This document shows positions 14,896-27,166 of a stretch of DNA of 64,000 bases, piece by piece. The notes beneath the pieces are model-generated. The model did no database searches. It saw only the letters and a program-made list of their open reading frames with translations, and was not told the origin of the DNA. The translations under genes and the position numbers were made by a program. Source of the stretch: Rhizobium jaguaris (GTDB taxonomy: Bacteria; Pseudomonadota; Alphaproteobacteria; Rhizobiales; Rhizobiaceae); NCBI RefSeq assembly GCF_003627755.1, contig NZ_CP032694.1, positions 4,026,501-4,090,500 on the forward strand. The letters run 5' to 3'. Each line of letters begins with the position of its first letter. Position 1 is the first letter of the stretch.

Positions 14896-15912
14896 ATGCC
14901 GCTTCTGACGCGCCGCCAAGCCCTTGCCCTGACGCTTGCCTCCGCCACCCTGCCGTTCGCCCGCACAGCATTTGCGGCCGCCGAGCCGGCCCAGGTAAAG
15001 ATCGCCCTCGACTGGACGCCGAACACCAATCACATCGGCCTCTATGTCGCCCAGGCGAAGAATTTCTACAAGGATGCCGGGCTCGATGTACAGATCCTGC
15101 CCTATACCGATACCGAGGCCGGTACGCTGGTTGCCAACGGCGTTGCCGATTTCGGCATCACCGGGCCGATCGGGGTCTTTACCCAACGCGCCGCCGGCGC
15201 CGACATCAAGGGTGTCTATGCCGTCGTGCAGACCGAGACCGGCCGCGTCATCTTCAACGACAGCCGTAAGGATATCCAGCACCCGAAAGATCTTGATGGC
15301 AAAACCTATGGCGGTTTCGGCAGCGCCTGGGAAAACGCCCTGATCTCCGCCATCATCCGCAATGACGGCGGAGAAGGCAAATTCAATACGGTCACGCTCG
15401 GCACCTCGGCCTACGAGGCGCTCGCCAACGGCTCGGTCGACTTCACGCTCGAGGTCTACACGTGGGAAGGGATCGAGGCTCAGCTCGAGAAGAAGGCGGT
15501 GCGCCGCTTCCGCTATAGCGACTATGGCGTTCCGGACGAGCAGACGACATTGATCGCCTCGAGTGACGCCTATATCGCCAAGAACCCCGAGGCGGCCAAA
15601 GCTTTCATCCAGGCGACGAAACGCGGGTTCGATTACTCTGTCGATCATCCCGACGAATCCGCAGATCTGTTGATCGCGGGCGCCAACGGTGCGCTCACCA
15701 ACACGGATCTCGTCAAGGCATCCCTCAAGGAGCTCATCGCCGGCCACTACCTCAAGACTGCCGACGGCAAAAGCGGCGTCATCGATCCCGCCAAGACGCT
15801 GGCGCTCGGCGATTTCCTCTTCGCTCACGGCATCCTGCTGGACGGCCAGGGCGCAGTTCTCAAGGATAAGCCGGATTTCAGCACCTATTACACAAACGCG
15901 CTGTTCGGCTAA
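14896..15912 (+). CDS. thiY: Thiamin-precursor ABC transporter periplasmic binding protein
   Basis: The 338-residue product begins MPLLTRRQALALTLASATLP, a twin-arginine-like signal peptide ending at TAFAA. The mature part is an NMT1/THI5-like binding protein: KIALDWTPNTNHIGLYVAQAK is the typical opening, with FGITGPIGVF and EVYTWEGIEA further on. These proteins bind formylaminopyrimidine or HMP and deliver it to the permease. GAAGGAGA sits at proper spacing before the ATG at 14896. It is the last gene of the riboswitch operon. Confidence 0.9.
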   Translation: MPLLTRRQALALTLASATLPFARTAFAAAEPAQVKIALDWTPNTNHIGLYVAQAKNFYKDAGLDVQILPYTDTEAGTLVANGVADFGITGPIGVFTQRAAGADIKGVYAVVQTETGRVIFNDSRKDIQHPKDLDGKTYGGFGSAWENALISAIIRNDGGEGKFNTVTLGTSAYEALANGSVDFTLEVYTWEGIEAQLEKKAVRRFRYSDYGVPDEQTTLIASSDAYIAKNPEAAKAFIQATKRGFDYSVDHPDESADLLIAGANGALTNTDLVKASLKELIAGHYLKTADGKSGVIDPAKTLALGDFLFAHGILLDGQGAVLKDKPDFSTYYTNALFG

Positions 15913-15929
15913 ACTCACCCATACTTGCC

Positions 15930-15971
15930 GACACCTTCGCGATGCCCTAACCAAGTATCGAGGAAGGTGTC
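15930..15971 (+). promoter_or_regulatory. Hairpin covering the ribosome site of the acyltransferase gene
   Basis: GACACCTTC (15930-15938) pairs perfectly with GAAGGTGTC (15963-15971), with further CGAT/ATCG pairing inside. The right arm contains the AGGAAGG Shine-Dalgarno about ten bases before the ATG at 15978. It could limit translation or act as a weak terminator for the thi operon; there is no T-run. Confidence 0.45.
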
Positions 15972-15977
15972 TGCGGG

Positions 15978-17234
15978 ATGAGGATCGGGAAAGAGACACG
16001 TCTGGGAGGAGCGGATTTCATGCGCGCCGTGGCGTGCCTGATGGTGCTCGTCCATCATCTCGCGCTCCGGATGGATTTCAACAAAATCCCCCCGACGTTG
16101 GACCTAACCTTCATATTGGCGCGCTTCGGCAATCACGGCGTCTCGGTCTTTTTCGTTCTCAGCGGCTTTCTTCTCTCGCGCCCCTTCTGGCTGGCGTTGG
16201 ATAGAGCCCAGCCGTTACCTTCATTGAAGATCTACACCATGCGCCGCGCCGCGCGCATCCTGCCGGGCTTCTGGGTCGCCCTCACAGTCGGCTTCGTGCT
16301 TAGTTTCACGATCTATGGATTTCCGCTCGATGGAGAGTTGACCGGCCGTTACATCGCCGGCTTCTTCCTGATGAGCCAATGGCATTGGCGCACCTTTTTT
16401 CCGGTACAGGGCGACGGGCCGCTATGGTCGATCCCTTTCGAGACAACCTGCTACATCCTTTTGCCGATCGGCTTCCTGCTGCTGTTCAATGCGATGCCGA
16501 GATCGCGCTCCGCTCTCCTCAGCCGCCTCCTCTGGATCGGCATTATCGCGGCCTCGCTGGTCGGCCATTGGCTGGTAGTGACTTATCTCCCGACAGACAG
16601 AGGCGGGCGGGGATGGCAATTTGGCTTCCAAGGCGGCGCCAAGGAATGGATGCCACGCTACAACCCCATCGGCTTCTTCGCGATATTTGCGATCGGCGCG
16701 CTGGCGGCCGGAATCCAGACGATTATCCCACCCCGCCGCTCGGTTATCTATGATGTCATCGGAGTGCTCGCGATGGTCATGGGCGCATGGCAGTTGCCGC
16801 AGTCCATCGGCGGCGCGGCGGAAGGCTATGCCTGGCTTGGCATTCCCTATCAATTCCCGCTGTTTCCCCTGGCGGTCGCCATCGCCCTCTGCGTTCTGCC
16901 GCAGTCGGCCTTTTTGGGAAGAGTCCTCGACAACCGTGTCACCCGCTATGTCGCCACCGTCTCCTTCGGTGTCTATATCTGGCAGGATATCGTGCTGACG
17001 CTGATGAAGACGATCTTCCCGTCGACCTTCGGCACCGGCTCTGACGACGTGCTTGGCGGATGGATCACATCGAGCCTCGTCGCAACCGTCATCATCTTCG
17101 CGATCGGCACCATCAGCTATTTTTTACTGGAACGCCCGGTCATTTACTGGGCCCGCGCCCGCGAGCGGGCGACACCGATAAAGCCTATATCCGACAAAAA
17201 AGCCGCCCAAGGGAAACCATTGGGCGGCAGATAA
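15978..17234 (+). CDS. Acyltransferase-3 family membrane protein (OafA-like)
   Basis: The 418-residue product has about ten transmembrane segments and the family opening GADFMRAVACLMVLVHHL, with Arg and the His-His pair needed for acyl transfer, then FFVLSGFLLSRPFW and YTMRRAARILPGFW. Family members O-acetylate or otherwise acylate surface polysaccharides, lipids or glucans. It is a single gene; the thi operon ends 65 bases upstream. Its last codons contain a strong hairpin that serves as the terminator of the convergent operon. The specific acceptor is unknown. Confidence 0.85.
   Translation: MRIGKETRLGGADFMRAVACLMVLVHHLALRMDFNKIPPTLDLTFILARFGNHGVSVFFVLSGFLLSRPFWLALDRAQPLPSLKIYTMRRAARILPGFWVALTVGFVLSFTIYGFPLDGELTGRYIAGFFLMSQWHWRTFFPVQGDGPLWSIPFETTCYILLPIGFLLLFNAMPRSRSALLSRLLWIGIIAASLVGHWLVVTYLPTDRGGRGWQFGFQGGAKEWMPRYNPIGFFAIFAIGALAAGIQTIIPPRRSVIYDVIGVLAMVMGAWQLPQSIGGAAEGYAWLGIPYQFPLFPLAVAIALCVLPQSAFLGRVLDNRVTRYVATVSFGVYIWQDIVLTLMKTIFPSTFGTGSDDVLGGWITSSLVATVIIFAIGTISYFLLERPVIYWARARERATPIKPISDKKAAQGKPLGGR
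17195..17228 (-). terminator. Intrinsic terminator of the ADH-ALDH-enolase operon, inside the acyltransferase 3' end
   Basis: GCCGCCCAA (17202-17210) pairs with TTGGGCGGC (17220-17228). Read on the minus strand, the stem is followed by TTTTTTGT, a textbook rho-independent terminator 47 bases after the enolase-family stop. On the plus strand the same bases are the last codons of the acyltransferase gene. Confidence 0.8.
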
Positions 17235-17274
17235 GGTGGGAAACGAAACTCGACCACGATGGCCGAGCATCAGG

Positions 17275-18396
17275 TCAGATGCGGGTGGCTTTCAGACGCT
17301 CTTCATCGAGAACAACGCCGAGGCCGGGAGATAGCCCCAAATCCAGCCAGCCCTCATCGTGCTTGAGCGGCATCGCCATCGGATAGTCACGACGGGCCTC
17401 GCTCCATTCCGGATTGTCATACGGATATTCAAGCCAAGGCGCGTCGCCGACACCCGCGGTCAAATGCGCGTTCGCCAGCACACCGATACCATTCGTCCAT
17501 GAGTGCGGCGTAAATTGGACACCCGCCTCGCGCGCCTGGTAGGCGAGCCGCCGGCAACCGGTAATGCCGCCGACCAGCGCAACATCGGGCTGGACGACGT
17601 CAAAGGCGCGCTCTTCGATGATGTCCCGGAATTCATAGAGCTCGCGCGTCATCTCGCCGCCGGCGATACGCACTGAAGTCGCCTGCTTTAGCTCCTTCAT
17701 GCCCTTGCGGTCGGAGCGGTGCAGCGGCTCCTCCATCCAGTAGATGCCGAGCCGCTCCAGCTCTTTCGCAACCGCCAGCGCGTCCTTGAAGGTCCAGGGC
17801 AATGTCGTGTCCCAGGGCATGCGCCAACCCTGGTTGCAGTCGACCATCAGCTCCAGCTTGTTGCCGACGCGGGCGCGGATCGCCTCCAGAGCCTTCACAT
17901 CATCCCGCCAGCTGATGCGCCCGCCTGAGGATGAAGAAAAGCGAACCTTCATCGCCGGAAAGCCTTCTTCGAGATAACGTTCCGCCTGCTCCGCCATCGC
18001 AGCCGGCTCGCGCAGCACGCCGGAGGAAGCATAGAGCCGCACACGGCCGGCACGACCGCCGAGCATCCGCCAGACGGGCTCGCCGGTGATCTTGCCGGAG
18101 AGATCCCAGAGCGCCAGGTCCATCGGCCAGCAGCGGCCATAGTGGAAATTGATATGCGACAGGACTTCGTAGTGACGCTCCAGATGCCGCGGGTCCTCGC
18201 CGATGAATAGGTCCTCGTGCCCCTCGAAACCCTTCATGAGATCGCCGGAGCCGATGCCCTCGCGGCCCTCATCGTCTCTGACACGAACGATCGTCGCATC
18301 GAAATGCCGGCGCGGCCGCCCGTCCCAGCTCGCCTTGAACGGCGGATCGAGCGGCAGCCGATGGTGGGTGATCTCAATGGAAACGATCTTGCTCAT
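17275..18396 (-). CDS. Enolase-superfamily enzyme (mandelate racemase/muconate lactonising type)
   Basis: The 373-residue protein has the capping domain (residues 1-120) and the barrel with metal ligands in VDCNQGW, WMEEPL and AGGEM, plus a base candidate in FPAMKVRF (K-x-R) and His in TPHSWTNG near the barrel's end. Such enzymes abstract a proton alpha to a carboxylate, usually as sugar-acid dehydratases or racemases. ATG 18396 has GGGAGG upstream. It follows the ALDH gene by 21 bases in a three-gene operon ending at a clear terminator. The substrate is not predictable from sequence alone. Confidence 0.85.
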   Translation of the reverse strand: MSKIVSIEITHHRLPLDPPFKASWDGRPRRHFDATIVRVRDDEGREGIGSGDLMKGFEGHEDLFIGEDPRHLERHYEVLSHINFHYGRCWPMDLALWDLSGKITGEPVWRMLGGRAGRVRLYASSGVLREPAAMAEQAERYLEEGFPAMKVRFSSSSGGRISWRDDVKALEAIRARVGNKLELMVDCNQGWRMPWDTTLPWTFKDALAVAKELERLGIYWMEEPLHRSDRKGMKELKQATSVRIAGGEMTRELYEFRDIIEERAFDVVQPDVALVGGITGCRRLAYQAREAGVQFTPHSWTNGIGVLANAHLTAGVGDAPWLEYPYDNPEWSEARRDYPMAMPLKHDEGWLDLGLSPGLGVVLDEERLKATRI

Positions 18397-18417
18397 GGTC
18401 GTGCCTCCCCGCAAACC

Positions 18418-19917
18418 TCAGCCGAACTGCTGCCAGATGGTCTTGTAGTCGCAATATTTGTCGATCGCATGCACCGAGCGGTCGCGGCCGAAACCGGATT
18501 GCTTGAAGCCGCCGAAGGGTGTCGCGAAATTCGACATATCGTACGTGTTGATCCACACCGTCCCCGCGTGGATCGCCTCGGAAAAGCGATGGGCGCGATC
18601 CATGTCCTTGGTGAAGACGGCGCCGGCCAGGCCGTAGATCGTGTCGTTGGCGATCTTGAGCGCCTCCTCCTCGGTTTCGAAGGGGATGGCGGCGAGCACC
18701 GGCCCAAAAATCTCCTGACGCGCCAGGCTCATATCGTTGGTCACATCGACGAAGACGCCGGGAGAGACATAGTAACCGCCGGTTTCGCTCAGCACCCGCT
18801 CGGCGCCGAACGCGCGTCGAGCCCCCTCCTTCTCACCTGCAGCGATCATGCCGAGCACCTTGTTCATATGCTCTTCCTCGATCAGCGCACCGATCTGGGC
18901 GGACGGATCGAGCGGGTGCTTGAGCGCGATATCGGACCGCGTCACCGCCTCGATCTTCGCAATCAGCTTTTCCTGCACCGAGCGCTGTACGATCAGCCGC
19001 GTCGAGGCATGGCAGGTTTCGCCGGAATTGTAGAAGCAACCCCAGGCGGCGGCACTCGCTGCCGCATCGAGATCGGCGTCTTCAAAGACGACCAGCGGCG
19101 ACTTGCCGCCGAGTTCGAGCGCCACACGCTTGACGTTCGACTGTGCCGCATAGCCCATGATCAGCTTTCCAACCTCGGTCGAGCCGGTGAAGGCGATCAT
19201 GTCGACATCCATGTGCAGTGCCAAGGGCTTGCCGGTTTCTTCGCCGTAACCGGTGACGACGTTGAGAACGCCGGCGGGCAGGCCAGCTTCGAAGGCGAGT
19301 TCAGCCAGGCGGATGGCCGAGAGCGAGGATTGTTCCGCCGGCTTCAGCACCACGGAGTTACCGGCCGCGATGGCCGGACCAAGCTTCCAGGCATCGATGA
19401 TCATCGGATAATTCCACGGCGTAATTGCCCCGACGACGCCAATCGGCACCTTGCGCACCAAAGCACGGGCATTCGGCCCGGTCGGCGCGATCTCGTCATA
19501 CATTTTGTCGATCATCTCGCCGTAGAACTGGATGCCGTCGGCGCAAAGGCGCACGTCGACGGTGAGCGAGGCCATGACCGGTTTGCCGACGTCAAGCGTT
19601 TCCAGCATGGCGAGTTCTTCGCCATGGGCGCGGATGAGCTCGGCCCAACGGAGCATAATCTTCTTCTTTTCCAGCGGCTCCTTTCTACGCCAAACACCGC
19701 TTTCGAAGGCGGCACGCGCGGCAGCAACGGCTGCGTCGACGTCAGCAGCATTGCCGCGAGCCAATTCCGCCCCCCGCTCGCCATCCATTGGACGGATGCG
19801 AGTGAAGGTCGCTCCGGAAGACGAGGCGCGATAGGCACCGTCGACGAAATGCCGTCCCTCGAGCTTGAGGCCGGACAGAACGTCTTCCCAATAGTCGCGT
19901 GTGTAAGTCTTGGTCAT
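18418..19917 (-). CDS. NAD(P)-dependent aldehyde dehydrogenase
   Basis: The 499-residue protein carries all ALDH landmarks: TPWNYPMI and VLKPAEQSS for the cofactor, FTGSTEVGKLI, catalytic Glu in LELGGKSP, catalytic Cys in NSGETCHAS and the EIFGPVL segment. It oxidises an aldehyde to the acid; sequence resembles betaine-aldehyde/PuuC-type enzymes. ATG 19917 follows AAAGGAA, one base after the stop of the upstream iron-type ADH, so the alcohol is probably oxidised to an aldehyde and then to an acid that the enolase-family enzyme handles. That order is inferred. Confidence 0.92.
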   Translation of the reverse strand: MTKTYTRDYWEDVLSGLKLEGRHFVDGAYRASSSGATFTRIRPMDGERGAELARGNAADVDAAVAAARAAFESGVWRRKEPLEKKKIMLRWAELIRAHGEELAMLETLDVGKPVMASLTVDVRLCADGIQFYGEMIDKMYDEIAPTGPNARALVRKVPIGVVGAITPWNYPMIIDAWKLGPAIAAGNSVVLKPAEQSSLSAIRLAELAFEAGLPAGVLNVVTGYGEETGKPLALHMDVDMIAFTGSTEVGKLIMGYAAQSNVKRVALELGGKSPLVVFEDADLDAAASAAAWGCFYNSGETCHASTRLIVQRSVQEKLIAKIEAVTRSDIALKHPLDPSAQIGALIEEEHMNKVLGMIAAGEKEGARRAFGAERVLSETGGYYVSPGVFVDVTNDMSLARQEIFGPVLAAIPFETEEEALKIANDTIYGLAGAVFTKDMDRAHRFSEAIHAGTVWINTYDMSNFATPFGGFKQSGFGRDRSVHAIDKYCDYKTIWQQFG

Positions 19918-19918
19918 C

Positions 19919-21064
19919 TCAAATTCCTTTCGGCAGTGCCATGACGGCAGCGGCGAAGCGGTCGATATCGGCATCCGTCACATCGCGGATGGTCGAACGC
20001 CGCATTGGCTGGTTTTCCGGAGCGCGCATTTCTCGGGCGAGATCCGTCGTATCAAAGGGTTTGAAAGCTGCCGGCAAGGCGCGGACGACGCCGCAACGGT
20101 CCATCCAATCGGAGAAGAAGGCAGGCAGCGCCGCTGCGTTTTCGAGGCCGCAAGCTTTGGCGGCAGCGTTGAGGTCAACCGTATCCACCTCGGCCAGCCA
20201 GGGCAGCGCGGCTTCGAAACCGAGGGCGGTTGCGAGCCCATGGTGAACCGGTGCAAGACCCGCCAGCGCATGACTGATATTATGGGCAATTGCCGTGCCG
20301 CAATTGTCGATGGCGATGCCAGCGAGGCAGGACCCGAACAGGACATCGCCCCGCGCTTCGATATTGCCGGGCTCCTTCACGGCCGTTTCCAGCGCGCCGG
20401 TGATCAGCCGTAGCGCCTGATGTGCGTAGAGCTGCCCACCGCGATGCGTGTTGCGGTTCGTCGCCGCCTCGAAGGCATGGATGAAGGCGTCGAGGCCGCA
20501 CCAGGCGGTGAGATCGGCCGGCAGCGTTGTCGTCAGAGCCGGATCAAGAATGACGAGATCGGCCTTGGTCTCTGCCCCCCAGATCCAGAGTTTCTTGCCC
20601 TCCGGGCCCGCGAAAATATTGGTGGCCGAGGTCTCCGAGCCGGTGCCGGCCGTCGTCGGCACCATGATCTTCTTCAGAGGACTCTTGGGTAGGGGATTGG
20701 CGGCGAGTGCGTAGAACATCGGGTCTTCGCCCGACGCCGCGCAACAGGCGACAATCTTGGCGATGTCCAGCGCCGAGCCGCCGCCAACGCCGATCACCAT
20801 ATCCGCGTCCTTCGCCGCCTCTATCGCCGCGCGGACATGCGCGAGCTTTGGCTCGCCGGAGAAATCGGAGAAGATCTGCGCGGTGATGCCAGCTTCCGCC
20901 AGATCGCCCTTGATCCTATCCGCAAGGCCCGACCGGGCCAGGAACGCGTCGATCACCAGGAGAGCGGCGGAAACGCCGTCGAAGGATTTAGCGGCTGCGG
21001 CGAGGCCGGACAGCGCGCCGCTGCCAAAGCGGATGTCTGGAATGGCGGAAATGGAAAAGGACAT
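19919..21064 (-). CDS. Iron-containing alcohol dehydrogenase (group III)
   Basis: The 381-residue product shows the group III ADH NAD motif IGVGGGSALDIAKIVA, the VPTTAGTGSETSATNIF segment and the metal-binding motif residues Asp and His in WCGLDAFIHAFEA, HNISHALAGLAPVHHGL. It oxidises a primary alcohol. ATG 21064 is preferred because CCAGGATGATCCTC gives an AGGA site; upstream ATGs exist to 21115. It is the first gene of the operon and divergent from the LysR regulator at 21181, which probably controls it. The substrate is unknown. Confidence 0.9.
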   Translation of the reverse strand: MSFSISAIPDIRFGSGALSGLAAAAKSFDGVSAALLVIDAFLARSGLADRIKGDLAEAGITAQIFSDFSGEPKLAHVRAAIEAAKDADMVIGVGGGSALDIAKIVACCAASGEDPMFYALAANPLPKSPLKKIMVPTTAGTGSETSATNIFAGPEGKKLWIWGAETKADLVILDPALTTTLPADLTAWCGLDAFIHAFEAATNRNTHRGGQLYAHQALRLITGALETAVKEPGNIEARGDVLFGSCLAGIAIDNCGTAIAHNISHALAGLAPVHHGLATALGFEAALPWLAEVDTVDLNAAAKACGLENAAALPAFFSDWMDRCGVVRALPAAFKPFDTTDLAREMRAPENQPMRRSTIRDVTDADIDRFAAAVMALPKGI

Positions 21065-21180
21065 GAGGATCATCCTGGAAAGCGTAGCAAAATCGATGCC
21101 GTAATCCTGCATCACAATTTCAACTCTTCAAATCTGGCCATTTATCGGGAATATTGATGATCTGATATTATGGAGAGGCG

Positions 21181-22086
21181 ATGCTCGAAAAAATACCGTT
21201 GGAGGCCTTCCGCGTGTTCGACGCCGCAGCCCGCGCGATGAACTTTTCCCGCGCCGGCCGCGAGCTCAACATCACCCAGGCCGCCGTCAGCCGGCGCATC
21301 AAGGGGCTGGAGGATCATCTGGGCGCCGCGCTCTTTACCCGGCGCGGCCGGAATCTCGCGCTGACGGCAGACGGCGAGCGCCTGTTCCAGCGCGTCCGCG
21401 CCACGCTCGAATATCTCGAAGAGAGCCTGGAACCTTTCCGCACCGGCACGGGCGAGATCATTTCGATCGCCGCTAGTGGCTCGGTCTCGCATCTCTGGCT
21501 CGGGCAGCGGCTCAAGGATTTCGGCAAGGAGAGCCCCGGCATCTCTGTGCGCCTGCTGACGACGGACTCGCCTTCGGAACTCGCTTCGGAGACCAACGAC
21601 CTCGTCATCCTCTATTCTACCGGTGAGCATCCGCGATGGAACCTGACGCTGCTGATGAAGGAGGTGCTGGTGCCGATCGCCTCGCCGGATTATCTGGCGA
21701 GCCGCGGCCTGGAATCACGAGCGCTGACGTCGGCTGACATTGCCGGGCTGGATCTGATCGACTACGAGCGCTTCAACGCCCACTGGATCAGCTTCCGCCA
21801 ATGGTTCGGCCGCATCGGCAACCCACTGAAGGGCAAGCTGCCACGACCGCGGCTTTCGTTCTCCACCTATATCATGGCAGTCGAGGCGGCCTTGCGCGGC
21901 GAAGGCATCGCACTCGGCAGCCTCGGGCTCATCGAGGAACACCTGCGCTCAGGTGCCTTGGTCACCATCGGCAACGATCGGGTCGAAAGTGGATTCGGCT
22001 ACTACCTCGGCACCCCCCGCTTCCGCGCACTCTCGCCGGAAGCGGGCCAATTGCACCGGCATCTACTGGGCGGCTATCAAGGCTGA
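21181..22086 (+). CDS. LysR-family regulator (GcvA-like) of the divergent ADH operon
   Basis: The 301-residue protein has the LysR HTH: LEAFRVFDAAARAMNFSRAG then ITQAAVSRRIKGLEDHLGAA at about residues 31-50, TPxxLTADGERL-like LALTADGERLFQRV, and a type 2 periplasmic-binding effector domain with SPDYLASRG and EAALRGEGIALGSL, features of GcvA-like members. Its start is 117 bases from the ADH start on the other strand, the usual arrangement for control of a divergent operon. An IS200-type element follows it by about 25 bases. Confidence 0.9.
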   Translation: MLEKIPLEAFRVFDAAARAMNFSRAGRELNITQAAVSRRIKGLEDHLGAALFTRRGRNLALTADGERLFQRVRATLEYLEESLEPFRTGTGEIISIAASGSVSHLWLGQRLKDFGKESPGISVRLLTTDSPSELASETNDLVILYSTGEHPRWNLTLLMKEVLVPIASPDYLASRGLESRALTSADIAGLDLIDYERFNAHWISFRQWFGRIGNPLKGKLPRPRLSFSTYIMAVEAALRGEGIALGSLGLIEEHLRSGALVTIGNDRVESGFGYYLGTPRFRALSPEAGQLHRHLLGGYQG

Positions 22087-22113
22087 TACAGACCAACGGT
22101 GCAATAAAGTCAT

Positions 22114-22720
22114 AACCTCCACCAAAGGTGGAGGTTTGAAACGCTGCGCTTGAACCGCTAGAAGCGGTTTTGTTAGCGCTTAGTAGCTACGATTGAAGAG
22201 GTCGGCAAAGTCGGAAGCTTTGTCGGCCTTTTCCTGATTACGGATATATTGTCTGACGACCTGCTCGTTGTAGCCCGTCGTCGATACGAAATACCCGCGC
22301 GCCCAAAAGTGATAACCCTTGTAGCGGCGCTTGCGCGCATATTTGTTGGCAACGTAAAGGGCTGTCTTGCCCTTCAAAAAGCCGACAATATGCGCAACCG
22401 AGTATTTCGGCGGGATCGATATCAACATATGCACATGGTCGGGCATCAAATGACCCTCTTCGATCTGGCAGCCTTTCTGCTGTGCCAGCCGACGTAAGAG
22501 TTCTCCCAACTCACGCCGTACGTCCCCGTAGAGTCTTTTCGTTCGGTATTTGCTGCCAAAAACAACGTGATACTTGCAGTCCCACGTCGCATGCGAGAGC
22601 GTTTGCTCATCCATAGAACCTCCTTGTTCGAAGTCTGGGCCGCGCCAGCGGTTCAAGCAGGAGGTCTCTCAACTACCGTGTAGAACTCGTCCAGTCCTCC
22701 ACCATAGGTGGAGGTTTATT
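22114..22720. mobile_element. IS200/IS605-family insertion sequence
   Basis: The element carries one Y1 transposase and no terminal inverted repeats; instead both ends carry near-identical hairpins, AACCTCCACC-AAA-GGTGGAGGTT on the left (22114-22136) and CCTCCACC-ATA-GGTGGAGG on the right (22696-22714). Subterminal hairpins recognised as single strands are the hallmark of this family. A second stem, ACCGCT/AGCGGT followed by TTTTGTT (about 22154-22173), may stop transcription coming in from the LysR gene. It is inserted just beyond the atp operon terminator. Exact ends are estimates. Confidence 0.8.
22180..22614 (-). CDS. tnpA: IS200-type Y1 transposase TnpA
   Basis: The 144-residue transposase has the HUH motif HVHMLISIPP near residue 60 and the catalytic tyrosine region GYNEQVVRQYIRNQ near the C-terminus, with the usual opening TWDCKYHVVFGSKYR. 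It cuts and rejoins single-stranded DNA at the element's hairpin ends. ATG 22614 (MDEQTLSHATW) follows GGAGGTTCT; the 14 extra codons upstream are not needed. No TnpB gene is present. All key residues are intact, so the element may be active. Confidence 0.92.
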   Translation of the reverse strand: MDEQTLSHATWDCKYHVVFGSKYRTKRLYGDVRRELGELLRRLAQQKGCQIEEGHLMPDHVHMLISIPPKYSVAHIVGFLKGKTALYVANKYARKRRYKGYHFWARGYFVSTTGYNEQVVRQYIRNQEKADKASDFADLFNRSY

Positions 22721-22727
22721 TATGGGT

Positions 22728-22756
22728 ATAAAAAAGCGGCCCCAAAAGGCCGCTCT
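22728..22756 (-). terminator. Intrinsic terminator of the atp operon
   Basis: GCGGCC (22736-22741) pairs with GGCCGC (22748-22753); on the minus strand the stem is followed by TTTTTTAT. It lies 30-50 bases after the atpC stop. The IS200-type element starts just beyond it. Confidence 0.85.
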
Positions 22757-22785
22757 CATTCGAAACCCAAACTACGTCTACCGGA

Positions 22786-23193
22786 TTAATCTTGCCCGAT
22801 TGCGCCGCGCAAACGCGTCATTTCCATGATGAAATGCTCAAGCCGCGACTTGTGCTCGTGATGTTCGACATTTTCGAGTTCTGCCTTGGCGGCATCGATA
22901 CGACGCGTCAACTCGTCCTGTCTAAGGTCTTCAACCGGAATTGCGGATTCGGCAAGCAGCGTGCAGCCGGTCGGCAGGATGTCGGCGAAACCACCGAACA
23001 CGACGTAGTCCTGCTTCTTGCCCGACGCCGCATGCACCTTGACGATGCCCGGCTTGATCGTGGTCATCGTCGGCGCATGATGGGCCATGACGGTCATCTC
23101 GCCTTCGCTGGCGGGGATGACGACATCGATGACGGATTCCGACAGAAGCAGACGCTCCGGAGACACGAGTTCGAAATTGAAATTGTCAGCCAT
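22786..23193 (-). CDS. atpC: ATP synthase epsilon subunit
   Basis: The 135-residue product is of standard alphaproteobacterial length. It begins with the beta-sandwich FNFELVSPERLLLSE and GEMTVMAHHAPTMTTIKPGI, and ends with a short helical region. Epsilon links the c-ring to gamma and inhibits hydrolysis. It is the last gene of atpHAGDC, 75 bases after atpD, and is followed by an intrinsic terminator. Confidence 0.97.
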   Translation of the reverse strand: MADNFNFELVSPERLLLSESVIDVVIPASEGEMTVMAHHAPTMTTIKPGIVKVHAASGKKQDYVVFGGFADILPTGCTLLAESAIPVEDLRQDELTRRIDAAKAELENVEHHEHKSRLEHFIMEMTRLRGAIGQD

Positions 23194-23268
23194 GACCGGT
23201 CACTTCTCGATTGTCTTTATTTTAAGGCAACGGCGCACGAAGCCTCGCGCGCCGTTCGATTGGCCTTA

Positions 23269-25607
<2,339 letters not shown>

Positions 25608-25636
25608 CCGGTATCCGTCCTAGAAGTGAGGCCCGA

Positions 25637-27165
<1,529 letters not shown>

Positions 27166-27166
<1 letters not shown>

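Noticed and set aside
18217-19944. Plus-strand open frame of 575 codons
   Set aside because: Antisense shadow of the aldehyde dehydrogenase and enolase-family genes.
22114-22136. Possible CRISPR repeat or terminator from paired CCTCCACC hairpins
   Set aside because: There are only two copies, flanking a Y1 transposase, which is the normal end structure of an IS200-type element.
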